Source: Stropharia rugosoannulata (lineage: Eukaryota; Basidiomycota; Agaricomycetes; Agaricales; Strophariaceae). Taken from it: 64,000 nt of DNA. Both the position numbers and the translations under genes were made by a program. Below the pieces are notes generated by a model. It was not told where the DNA came from. It saw only the letters and a program-made list of their open reading frames with translations, and searched no databases. Positions within the stretch are counted from its first letter, which is position 1. Each line of letters opens with the position of its first letter. Shown here one piece after another: positions 9,434 through 19,080 of the stretch. The stretch is taken from assembly GCA_028532985.1 (NCBI GenBank), contig JANCIK010000004.1, positions 1,798,001 to 1,862,000 of the forward strand, read 5' to 3'.

Positions 9434-10294
9434 TCACTGGAAGCGAGAGTACAGTTTTTGCAGCTTTTCAGCAATGGGCGGCAGTCCTAAATCGTCTGCA
9501 ATGTCATCCAAGAAGCTTTCAGAGTAGTCCATTTTGGAAGCCGGAGCGCCTTCTTCTGTATCCATGGAGTTATGACTAGGCCCTCCACCATGATGCGTGA
9601 CTGCTCCTGCAACCACAACCATCTTCGGAAGGGCGGCATCGTCCGTCGCGGGTGCAGGCGGGGAGGACGAATTCCAGTAGTCGGGAACAAAGGGCTAAAA
9701 TAAGGAGCCATGCAATGTATCAACGTGCGCGGGCGATGATAACAGAACACATACTGGGTCGGCCAGAGGGAGCGGCGTGGGACGAGAAAGGTCGGGAATT
9801 TTGATATTGAAATTATACAGAGTGGTTTGGACGGGTGGGGCTTCAGGATTGCCGGGTGCTTCAGTCGGATTATCTGTTGCACTGTGCGCTTGAGAACTAA
9901 AGGACGATAGTTCACGTTTTCTTGTCAGATTAGCTGGTACGTGGAGTGGATTTTCAGCCCTCGACGTAATTATGGATGGGGGCATCGAGCTCAACGACGA
10001 TGCCATGCGTGTTCCTGAAGGCTTCAACGATGCAGGCGTAGTCTTCTCATATTCTTCTATTCTGGAAGCCAGTGCCTTTTTGCTACCTTTGCTGGGGGAC
10101 CATGAATTACTAATTGCCTGAATAATTAATGAGACGCACGCAGAAAGACCGCGCTGTTTTGCTTCGGCACGCAGTTTGGTGATGGAAATAGACTCGGAAT
10201 CCCATTTAGACAACAGCGCAGAGGATGCAAGACTACGCGTCGTCGAAGGCGCGCAAAGATGACGAGGACAAGAGCGGGGAAGAAGTCGAAGCAT
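9434..10294 (-). CDS. Mitochondrial SAP-domain protein, Aim34-like
   Basis: The protein begins MLRLLPRSCPRHL, a basic, serine-rich stretch without early acidic residues, which looks like a mitochondrial targeting sequence. A SAP (helix-extension-helix) motif follows: ITKLRAEAKQRGLSA is joined across a 48-nt intron (near 10107-10154) to KGSKKALASRIEEYE. The middle is Ser/Pro-rich. A second intron with donor GTATGT and acceptor TTTTAG lies near 9697-9756. The C-terminus is acidic and then helical (MDYSESFLDDIADDLGLPP...LYSRFQ). The layout resembles yeast Aim34, a mitochondrial SAP protein of unclear role. I chose the ATG at 10294 over an in-frame one at 10315 because the presequence starts cleanly there. 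Function beyond possible nucleic-acid binding is not shown. Confidence 0.72.
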
Positions 10295-10709
10295 GATGGT
10301 CAGTGTTCTGCACAAGTTGACTCCTGCACCGGTTTCACGTTGAAAATGCCTCAGTTCTGATTACGTAACAAGATTGGCTTGATCTTAACAGATTATAGTG
10401 ACATAGGGGAACTCCGCCTAATTCCCATCTAGCTCTCTCTCTATCTCCTCATCCCCATATTCCTCGACGGAGCAAGTACACCCGTCTTTGCCTTACTGAA
10501 TACCTGATATAGTCGGAAATTTTGTCGGAACAACCGTCTCTAGCAAGCAGCCCGGTTAATTGTCGAGATCGATAAACCGCCCTTTGCCTCAGTGCCTCGT
10601 GTACTCATCGTGGGTCTTTGGTCCCGAACAATTTGAACCCGCTCCGGTCTGCGTGGGCTTCTCAGTTCTATTAACTTGCCGTCTTACCTGTACATCTTTT
10701 CTTTATTCC
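10295..10709. promoter_or_regulatory. Divergent promoter region, pyrimidine-rich
   Basis: This 415-bp gap lies between the starts of the - strand SAP gene and the + strand gene after it. The + strand has a CT-rich run around 10430-10460 and more pyrimidine-rich sequence up to 10735, typical of fungal core promoters. No specific site is recognised. Confidence 0.45.
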
Positions 10710-12573
10710 ATGCTGTCCCTTTCTCCAGTGTAAGCTCTTTTTATATATCCATCCTGCCGCTGGCTGACCCTTGTTGCATGCTTGCCCACTGATAGACCGG
10801 CGAACAAGGGCCTACCTTCAGCTCCAGTCCAAAGCTTTTGGGGCCAGTTTAAGAAGCCCAAGGATCCCGACCCGCCTCAGAATCCCGCAGTCCCGAATCC
10901 GAACATGGCTGTAGCAAGACCAAGATTACTGACCCTGGCGTTCGGCGAGATGGAGACGCTGCGCATGGTGAGCTCCACACAATCTATGGTCTGAACTATG
11001 TTACCGAGCTATATGCTAGTTGCCCAATACTTTTCATGTGCGCTATCGATCATCTTCTCTTTGATGTGCAAAGTCTTATCAGTGCGTAGGAACTTATGAC
11101 TGCTGCCACAGATTGGACAAAACCGCCTCCGGAGGCTATGTTCAATTTGCGTGTTCCAGTTGAATATGCCTCGATTCACGCAGCTGTTTGTATTTTTGTA
11201 CCTTCTGGTCGAAAAAGTGCTAAGGGTGTACTACAGCGGCTTGTGGCAGGCCCATATATCTACGTATGTATCTTTATCTTGTTGTTGTACTTCAATTCAT
11301 GCCTTTCCAGCTTACAGGAGAGGATTCATATCAAATCGCAATAATGGGAGTCCAAGGAATTCGAGTCGAGATTGTGACTGATGGACCACCTCCGCCCGCC
11401 GATCCTCCGTAAGACTTCACGTTCATTTATTTTTATTGAATGAGCTTTCTGACTAATTCATTTTCAGAGCTCCCCCGTAAGTCTTTTGATCTAAAAAGAC
11501 GAAAAGTTGAGACTACTAACTAATTAGGCCTCCTCCAATTCTCGAAATGCCCGCCACCTTCAACCTGGAGCTTACTCCTGGCCAAAATGTGGCGCTTGAC
11601 GTCACGATCAACTCAGACGAGTTCGACATGTCAAGAATGGAAGACGGGACCCTCGTAGATGGCATGTTTTGGGGAAAACTTGACATTATACATTCGGGAG
11701 ACACGCATACTATGGAATTTAGTGGAACGCGTTTGCCTCCAGGGCCGGAATATAACCCCGACATGCTGATTGACACCAGAGTAATGAGCAAGCTTGCAGT
11801 AGTAACAAAACCGGCCACTGCTAAATGTGTTTTAACAATTTTATCTCCTACAGTCCAATACTGTGACGTTGTGCTAACATTCTCCTCCCTCTGGAAATTG
11901 GGCACCGCTTGGCCACCTCCGGAAACAGTCGAAGATACCTCAGCAAACAGTAAAGTGAAGTATTTCCTACGAGTGCATCCAGGTGGTGCTCTGGAGCATT
12001 TCGAAAGCGAGATGGTATCAACGGCTCTGTACTATGAAGCCATGTAGGTGTCTTATATTGCTCATTGATATAGGAATGTTCTGACCCATTTTAGCCCCGA
12101 CGCTACTATGTACGACCCCAACGATTTTATCACTCCTCGAAACGGATTTGCTATGTCTTTCAAAGATTTCTTGCCACATCTGATGAATGTTCTGGATCAA
12201 TTGGGCATGTCTTTACATGCCCGCACTGCTTTTATCAAGTTCGTATTCTTTTTACATTGTTTTCGCTTATCTCATTTCGTACAGCAATAACATGTCCGCG
12301 TTTGCTGCTCATCAGAACATAGCATATCGCTTCCTTTCACCCAGCAAAATTGCCGCCGCAATCGATATCACAGTAACCACAGACCCATGTGCCTTCACTC
12401 GGTTATTTTTAATCTTCAGGGGATTGGCCGACGCGGAGATGGCGCCGTTTGCGGGAGCTGGTGAAAAAGAGGCTAATACCCATAACTGGCGAGAGATCGT
12501 CGGTTGGTCAGAACATTCTAAATCAACAGAGCAATTCCGTGTTCTTGAAACCTCCGTTCTGGAAGTCACATAG
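10710..12573 (+). CDS. Uncharacterised protein with proline-rich hinge, multi-exon
   Basis: I do not recognise this family. A consistent reading is a short first exon (ATG at 10710, MLSLSPV), an exon from about 10795, and an exon with VPVEYASIHAAVCIFVPSGRK. The peptide LTGEDSYQIAIMGVQGIRVEI follows, then a proline-rich hinge PPPPADPPAPPPPPILE built across a 9-nt microexon. A beta-rich middle domain (11547-12044) comes next. After an intron, FITPRNGFAMSFKDFLPHL leads into a C-terminal domain ending REIVGWSEHSKSTEQFRV...LEVT. The last intron (12240-12283) joins TAFI to NNNMSAFA cleanly. The junction between the exon ending near 10973 and the one beginning near 11112 does not fit phase as I read it, so the 5' part is provisional. 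No signal peptide or catalytic motif is visible. Confidence 0.6.
11468..11476 (+). other. 9-nt microexon
   Basis: The nine bases AGCTCCCCC lie between an acceptor (TTTTCAG) and a donor (GTAAGT). They are needed to keep frame: CC|A GCT CCC CC|G gives Pro-Ala-Pro-Pro inside the proline-rich hinge of the surrounding gene. Confidence 0.75.
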
Positions 12574-13034
12574 GTTGTGCATTACATTTTCGGACATAGG
12601 AAACCTCTACAAAACTTCAATCATGAACTTCTTTGATATATCAATGTGCCCTCTTACCTTCCCCCGACGTTCAAATTCTTCTCTGTTACTTAAACAATAC
12701 TTTAAGTAAAGTGTATTTTATTTCCTTTCTCGCTTTGAATTCTGCTACAAGTCGCATATAATTGCTATCTCTTTTGCTGTGGTCACTCGTCGTCATAATA
12801 GCATTTGTAGCAGTAGTGATACCATTTCCAACCATTGATTAAATTGTCAATCATATTCCCAATTACACTTGAATGAAAGTCAAATAAAAAGTTGATAAAA
12901 AGTTGATAAGAGTGTCCAGTTCAACCCGAAGGTCATGTGACAGATACGATCGGTCACAACCATGTGAGATGACCACATGCGTCTGTGACATTTCAGTGAG
13001 TTTCGGGTGGGCTTTAACATTTAACACATACAGC
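12574..13034. other. Intergenic region upstream of CMR1
   Basis: About 460 bases, A/T-rich. It holds the 3' flank of the preceding gene and the CMR1 promoter. A near-repeat AAAAAGTTGATAA occurs in tandem near 12886-12910. No gene seen. Confidence 0.4.
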
Positions 13035-15243
13035 ATGCCGGCTAAATCTCAATAGTGAGTGCCCTTCTGATTCTCTGCGACCCCGTGCTCTCGGATGACC
13101 TGCTGGAATACTAATGCTTTGATTTGACTAGTGAACTCGAGCGAGAAGCGAACATAGCGAAGAACCGCGCGCTTTTTGAAAATCTTGGTATCAAGCAAGC
13201 AGTAAAAGATTTGGGAACTTCGAAGCCAGCAAAATCCACCGCGAATCCGGTACAGTCGAAGAGAGTCAAGCGCGACCGCAGTGAAGTCGAACTTCCGAGA
13301 CGCCAGTCTCGCCGCTTGTTAACAAAGAATGCCGACTATTCCAATGAGACTCCTGAAGAGAGGGAACTTCGGGAGGTAAGTGTGGCAGTCATTCAGCAGA
13401 AAATGATTTTCATTACATGTTACATATATAGAAAGAGCGCGAGGAGGAGCTGGAGAGGCAAGAAGAGGAACGTATTGCAGCGCAGGAAAGAGCAAGAGTA
13501 GCGAAGCGCCCTCGTCATGATGTTCTCAACTTCCACACCCTGGCTGAGGCAGACTCTCCTCAGGATATTAGCCAGCTGTCCACCACCATGCAAAGTGTGG
13601 CACAAGTTTCCCGAGCTGTAGGTAACCCTGAGGACTTTACTTACCCAAAAGAGGCGGAGCACACGGCGGCGGTGAATGAGCTACGAAAACAGGTCCAAGA
13701 TCTCAAAGTTATATCTCGAGCGAAGGTTACAACAAATCGCATATACTGTGCTGCGTATCACCCAGAGGTCACGAAAGATTTGATATTTTTCGGTGGCAAG
13801 TACAACATTATACAAGCTTACCCTTTTGCCTGACCACTCTGCAGACAAACACGGTCAGTTGGGAATCTGGGATGCCAGGGCTCATCCAGATGAAGGGGAT
13901 GACGAGGACGAGGACATTGCTCCAGAAAACAGAGAAGGCGGGAAGTATTGGCGCTTCCAATTACACTGGCCAGCAACGCCAAAATCCTCCATTTCGTCTA
14001 TTAAAGTTGACCCCATCGACTCTCATAACGTGAGATTCTGTTCTTTGCTCTTTTTATGTACCATCCTCATTATACATTTTAGATTTATACCAGCTCGTAT
14101 GATTGTACGATTCGAAGCTTATCCTTTGTATCCGGGACTTCCAAGGAAGTGTATTCCAACGAGGACGGGTTTCTCATAACTAGTATTGACCTGCCTCCCT
14201 CGGGTCAGCAAATGTGGGTAGCCGACAGCTCGGGTGGGGCTACTCATCTTGATCTTCGCGCCGGTCACGACAAGACGAGACGATACGGATTTTCTGAGCA
14301 GAAAATTGGATCTATCAGTATAAATCCGACACGAGACAACTTTATACTTACTGCCAGCAATAGTCGGTTTATCAAGTATGGTCCACCTCTCATGTCTCAC
14401 TCATAAATGTTTCTTATCCATAAACAATAGGATCTGGGATACCCGCAAACTTGACAAGATACCTGTCAATTCATTAGACCTGGATAATGAAGATACGAAG
14501 GATGACTCCGCTCACCGCGTAGCAAATTTTGACTCAGGGGTCATAGAGGAGTTCGGTAACTCTAAGCCAGGTAAAGGCTTACTCAGAGGAGAGTGGAAAC
14601 ATGAGAAATCAGCTAGCTCAGCTTACTGGGATCCGCGGGGCCGCCAAATTGTCAGCACGAGTTACGACGACACTCTTCGACGTGAGTTACTCGACTCGGT
14701 ACCGTTCTATCGACACTTACCACATTAGTAGTATGGGACATACGTTCACCTGCTTTCAAGAGCAACGAACCTTTCCCTAGTCTCAAGCCGTTCAGTCAAA
14801 TCCGACATAACTGCCAGACAGTATGTGGCCCGTTTCATGACATTAACTATGCTTATCTTTAACCGTAGGGGAAATGGCTAACTATCTTGCGGGCTCAATG
14901 GAGCCCTAACCCTGACGTCTATCCTCATTTCACTGTAGCTAACATGAATCACTCCATGGATATCTATTCGTGCAAGGTAAATGTTAAATATGCTGCGATC
15001 CATTTCTTGCGGTCACTCACCATACTGCTCTTTTAGGGTGAATTCATTACCTCTCTTGCGGATCGGACCATGTATGATTTACATCCCTTGCTCCAATGAT
15101 TAATTCTGACCAATACTCACAGGATAAGCGCAGTCCAAGCTGTGACTTGCTCCCACCCCAGCATTGTTGAGCGAGCGGTGAGCGGTAACGCAAGCGGAAG
15201 ATGTATTCTTTGGGCGCCGTCATCTCTTGAAGACGAGAACTGA
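13035..15243 (+). CDS. CMR1: Cmr1/WDR76-type WD40 protein (damaged-DNA binding)
   Basis: Cmr1 is a nuclear WD40 protein that binds damaged DNA and chromatin and accumulates in replication-stress foci in yeast. Exon 1 is tiny (MPAKSQ plus two bases) and joins ELEREANIAKNRALFENLGI, the family's N-terminus. A charged helix (KEREEELERQEEERIAA) follows. The seven-bladed propeller is read over several introns: CAAYHPEVTKDLIFFGG, GQLGIWDAR, SSISSIKVDP, VWVADSSGGATHLDLR, FILTASNSRFIK and WDTRKLDK are visible blades. GKWLTILRAQWSPNPDVYPHF and the diagnostic end ISAVQAVTCSHPSIVERAVSG...GRCILWAPSSLEDEN complete it. The conserved ends at both termini make the assignment firm. Intron positions inside 14700-15120 are by eye. 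Confidence 0.93.
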
Positions 15244-15381
15244 TTTATCTTTTATTGTAACGTTGACTGCTTCATATCTGTTTGGTTTCTTCCGGAATTC
15301 TAGATTTCTGTATATTACATATTTTTGTATTGTGTATTTAGGATAATGGTATATATTGTTATTACACGTATGGAGGTAGAA

Positions 15382-16625
15382 TTATAGATACATGTCATCC
15401 CACTCATCCGGTTCGTATGCAGACACCACAGGGGCAGCTTGCTGTGAAGTATCAGTCTGACCCGATTTCTCCATCTCATCAATTATATCCCACATTTCAG
15501 CGTCTTCATCAGCAGTCGCAGTTCGAGTAGCTGGAGCAGGAGGTGGAGCGTGAGCATCAAACGATTCCATCTCGAAATCGTCCATAGAACGCCAGAAAGC
15601 CTCATCGTCATCCTCTGTCCTGCTTTGCGGAGGTTTCGGTATTTCGACTGGCGGCCTCATTGGGGTGTCACTCTCGGCGCCCGACGTCGGTGGTGGAGAT
15701 GAAGCCCTGGATGATGGTATAGGGGATGACCTAGAGCTCGACAGGTGCTCATTACTTTGTTCGCCTTGTGGGAGGTCCCCATTCGCCATATCATCCTCAT
15801 CTTCATTCTCCGATTCATTGCGGACCTTGGATATCCCAAGAGCCTCATCGCGCCATACAGATAAAGCCACCTGTCAATGCGAATTAATGACGATTGGCAG
15901 AGGGTAGATAAAGTATTTTTACATTCATACGCCGTGAATGCGTTAACTTCTCGACGCGCTCCACTGTATCTCGAAATTGTGTCTTCGGGTACAATTGGTG
16001 AGTCCAGAATTGATACGTTTGAAGCAAACGACTGAGGTCCGTTGCCTAACGAAGTTGAAGCGTCAAGCGATGTTTATGCACTGTTAAAGCTTACTTCATG
16101 TCCCTTTCCCTTAATTCTGAAGTCTTTCGTCATTTTAATGAGTTGAGGGAAGCCATTCGTCCCCAGTAGTCTGTTTTCGTCCAATTTTAGTTGTTTCCGC
16201 CGTGCCTTTTTGTCGTCGTCGTCTTTACCATTGGTCTTCTGTGTAGTATCTGCATTGTCGCGTGAGGGAGAACTAGGAGGTGCTGAAGAGGCTATGTTTC
16301 GTCGATGGCGTGCCTCTGCCTCACGCGTGGCAGCTTCCTCGTCAATTCGGGCGGGAAGAGGTGCCAGGTCAAGATCATCATCATCAATGTCAGCAAATAA
16401 TGCGTCAAGGTCTGGGGGAGGTGCATCGCGCGTGGCAAACCGCGAAGGCCCCGGCGCTTGAGCTTCATCATCTTCAGAGTCCGACAGGAAAAGAGTAGAC
16501 TTCGGGCGTTTCTGCGGCGGCGATACGGCTTGATCGTTGTCGCTCAGCACATCTATTGGTTGCGCAGCCTTCGAGACGACTTCAACCGCCGGCTCGTCAA
16601 AGATATTCGCGAGAGAGGAGTCCAT
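15382..16625 (-). CDS. CSM3: Replication fork protection protein Csm3/Swi3 (TIPIN)
   Basis: This is the partner of Tof1/Timeless in the fork protection complex, which stabilises stalled replication forks and mediates checkpoint signalling. The N-terminus (MDSSLANIFDEPA) is acidic and Ser/Asp-rich with a basic patch PPQKRPKS. The Swi3 domain begins at KKARRKQLKLDENRLLGTNG and runs FPQLIKMTKDFRIKGKGHE. It continues after an intron with DLSRLLQTYQFWTHQLYPK, FRDTVERVEKLTHSRRM, and then SVWRDEALGISK. The tail is long, acidic and low in complexity, ending PDEWDDMYL. The gene shares a 91-bp divergent promoter with NTM1 and is tail-to-tail with CMR1 (138 bp between stop codons). Confidence 0.92.
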
Positions 16626-16716
16626 GGCAGCGCGTTATGTACGCGTATTTGGGCGACGCGATTTTAATGAGGGATACGGACACGTGATGGACTACAGATA
16701 ACCTGGAACGACGATC

Positions 16717-17726
16717 ATGTCCAACGGCGAGCCTCAGCCAGACGTGCAGGAGGGGATCCAGTACTGGAACACCCAGCCGGCGAGCCTTGATGGTGTCCTC
16801 GGCGGCTATGGCTCTGGGGTACCGTGCTCTCTCGCTCTTAAATCGCCCTAATGCTTATACTTCCTGCCTCAGTCCCTTCCACGGATCGACGCCCTGGGCT
16901 CAAGACTCTTTTTGCTCAATTTATACCCAGAACTCTGTACTGTACCCTCGGCACTCCGGCCTCTCGAAGTACCAGAGACTGATCTCAGATTCCGGGCCCT
17001 GGATGTCGGTGCAGGCATAGGCCGTGTCACCGCGGACGTTCTTCTCCATCTCGTCTCCGACGTCGTTCTGCTGGAACCTGTGGATTCATTTGTGCAGCAA
17101 GCTTTGTCTAATGCGCTAGAAGGCGCTTCTCAGGCCTCAGAGTCGCCTAAAGTGTCCTGGCCCGGTCTTGCAGATCAATCGAAGAGCGTCACCATTCTTC
17201 AGGGTACATTGCAGGACTTCGATCCACAGATGCCCCATCGCGCCCGCTTTCTCGATCGTGTCGGATATCAGCCTGTGCGACCAATAGATGACATCAACTC
17301 AGGCTTCGACGTGATTTGGTGCCAGTGGTGTCTGGGCCACCTTTCTGATGTGGATCTTGTCGCTTTCTTCAAACGCAGTCACGCCGCATTGAGGAAGAAG
17401 CCTCGTAGTGTCATTGTGGTGAAAGAGAATGTCTGCTCAGACACTCCCGAAGGCACAGGTCAGGCCATTTTTGATGAAGAAGATTCCAGTTTAACTAGGT
17501 GAATTAATCATTCCATAGACCCCATAGTGCACCTAACACTGTTGCCGCATTTAACAGGTCGGACCTGGCATGGAAGAGCGTTTTCGCGGCGGCTGGCCTC
17601 AGTTTAATTAGGGAACAGGTACAGGAGGGACTACCCGAAGGGCTTTTCGTTGTTAAAATGTAGGTGAAATTCGTGTCATTCATGACCATATCTAAATTCG
17701 TGAATTACAGGTACGCCTTGCGATAA
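16717..17726 (+). CDS. NTM1: Protein N-terminal (X-Pro-Lys) N-methyltransferase Ntm1
   Basis: This SAM-dependent enzyme methylates the alpha-amine of proteins that start X-Pro-Lys after Met removal, such as ribosomal proteins in yeast (Tae1). Visible motifs are IQYWNTQPASLDGVLGGYGSG, an intron, then IDALGSRLFLLNLYP. The SAM-binding LDVGAGIGRVTADVLL follows, then VVLLEPVDSF, DVIWCQWCLGHLSDVDLV, SVIVVKENVC and DSSLTRSDLAW, with AGLSLIREQVQEGLPEGLFVVK at the end. The last four residues YALR come from a 16-nt exon (17711-17726) after a 51-nt intron, matching the family's usual C-terminus. About 20-25 residues inserted after LEGAS and again near PHRARFLDR make it somewhat longer than the yeast protein. 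Confidence 0.94.
17711..17726 (+). other. 16-nt terminal coding exon of NTM1
   Basis: Intron 17660-17710 (donor GTAGGT, acceptor TTACAG) joins AAAAT to GTACGCC..., giving K-M-Y-A-L-R-stop. If the intron is kept, translation stops one codon later (K-M-stop), losing only four residues. Confidence 0.75.
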
Positions 17727-17861
17727 CAATGGTTTGCAATAACAAGTGATCTATCTACCTAATTTGCAAGAATAGAATACAAAGCAGCAGTAAAAGTAAA
17801 ATACAGAAACAACAGAGCAGTAACGAAAGTGAGCATTCGGAAGGGTACTGAGACGAAGAGA

Positions 17862-19080
17862 CTAAGCTGTAGTGGTGGGACTTCGATGATCGACCTCAGC
17901 CGTTTGGCTGCTAACAAGCTGGCGTGTTCTCATTGCTGTTGTTTCTAATCTTTCTCTCAACTTTGGGAAGCTATTATGGAGCAGGCGATCCAAATGGGGC
18001 CAAATTTCATCGGAGGTTGTACCAGACAAGGTTTTGACCTTCAATCCAGACGGTGTATGGAAAGAAAGTTGATGAGGATGCTGGTTGGGGTTTGGCTTGC
18101 GAGTTACCGAAACAGCTGCCATTTTATTGTAATAATCCAGTAGCGGGGATGTGGAAGCATAAAATGCGTCCAGGCGGCGGGCAAATGTTTCCTGTGTCAT
18201 CGGTGAGATTAGTATCACCATTTTTTTTTGAAACAGAACAGAATAGCATCCTCACGGGATTATCATCTGGTCGCCTGGTTAAAGGCTCTCCGGTAACATC
18301 GTCAAATCCTGCTACTTTGGGGCGGTTGTAGGACATGTTATAAACGCGTCCAGAAGGCAAATGAATCCAACGATCAGAGATGCGGCTCAGAATGACTTCG
18401 TCGGGGACATCTAAATTGACTACGAGCGTTAATGGAGTATTGCGTTTCCTGTACAAAGGTTCGGTCAAACTGGCGTTCCGCTTGGGTGATAGAGATTCAA
18501 ACTACTTCAAATGATCGTCTAGCATTTCTCCTTGAGCAAGCGTTCGAGGAAAGCCGTCTAGAATCCAGTGCTAAACCGGTTAGCGGATCTGGATTAGTAT
18601 GGCGAGTCCTCAGCGTTGAATTAAGGTGCATACCTTGTTATACAGCGCATCCAGCTTGCCCGTAACAATTTCCAGCATCATCGCATCAGGGACCAGCCCT
18701 CCGCGAGCAACAATTGCCTCGGCCTTCTTGCCTATTTCCGTCTTTTCTGCAATGTGCTGACGCAGTAAGTCACCCGTAGATAGAGTAATGATGTCGTATT
18801 TTTGCGCAAGACGGGAAGTCAGTGTGCCCTTTCCAGCTCCGGGCTTGCCGAACATAAGCATTCTGACTACATGCTCGTCGCGTTCATCGTGTGGCGCCGA
18901 GTATGTGTTGAGGGAGAAGGGAACGGCGCGTCGGAAGGAGGTTGATTGGGCGATGGAACGCTGGCTCTGGCCCTTACAGGATGTACAAGCTCCCTGCTTG
19001 TGCGCTACCTGCACGGAGGAAGAGCGCACGAGAGCGTGCCTCTGGATCTGACGAACGCCGCCGCGGATGTTGACGTTCAT
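17862..19080 (-). CDS. ADK2: Mitochondrial GTP:AMP phosphotransferase (adenylate kinase 3 type)
   Basis: It transfers phosphate between nucleoside tri- and monophosphates in the mitochondrial matrix. The ATG at 19080 gives [22 protein letters not shown], a basic presequence. Domains follow in order: P-loop [14 protein letters not shown]-binding [10 protein letters not shown] and, after an intron, [16 protein letters not shown]. The LID segment [13 protein letters not shown]...FDDVTGEPL lacks zinc-binding cysteines, as in the AK3 class. Another intron (about 18199-18264) leads to [21 protein letters not shown]. The protein ends with a short extra tail ([13 protein letters not shown]...SPTTTA) not usual in the family. 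The open frame extends further upstream to an in-frame ATG with a hydrophobic stretch (CFVLCVLPVLFVLLQAVY). I prefer 19080 because the targeting sequence starts there. Confidence 0.9.
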
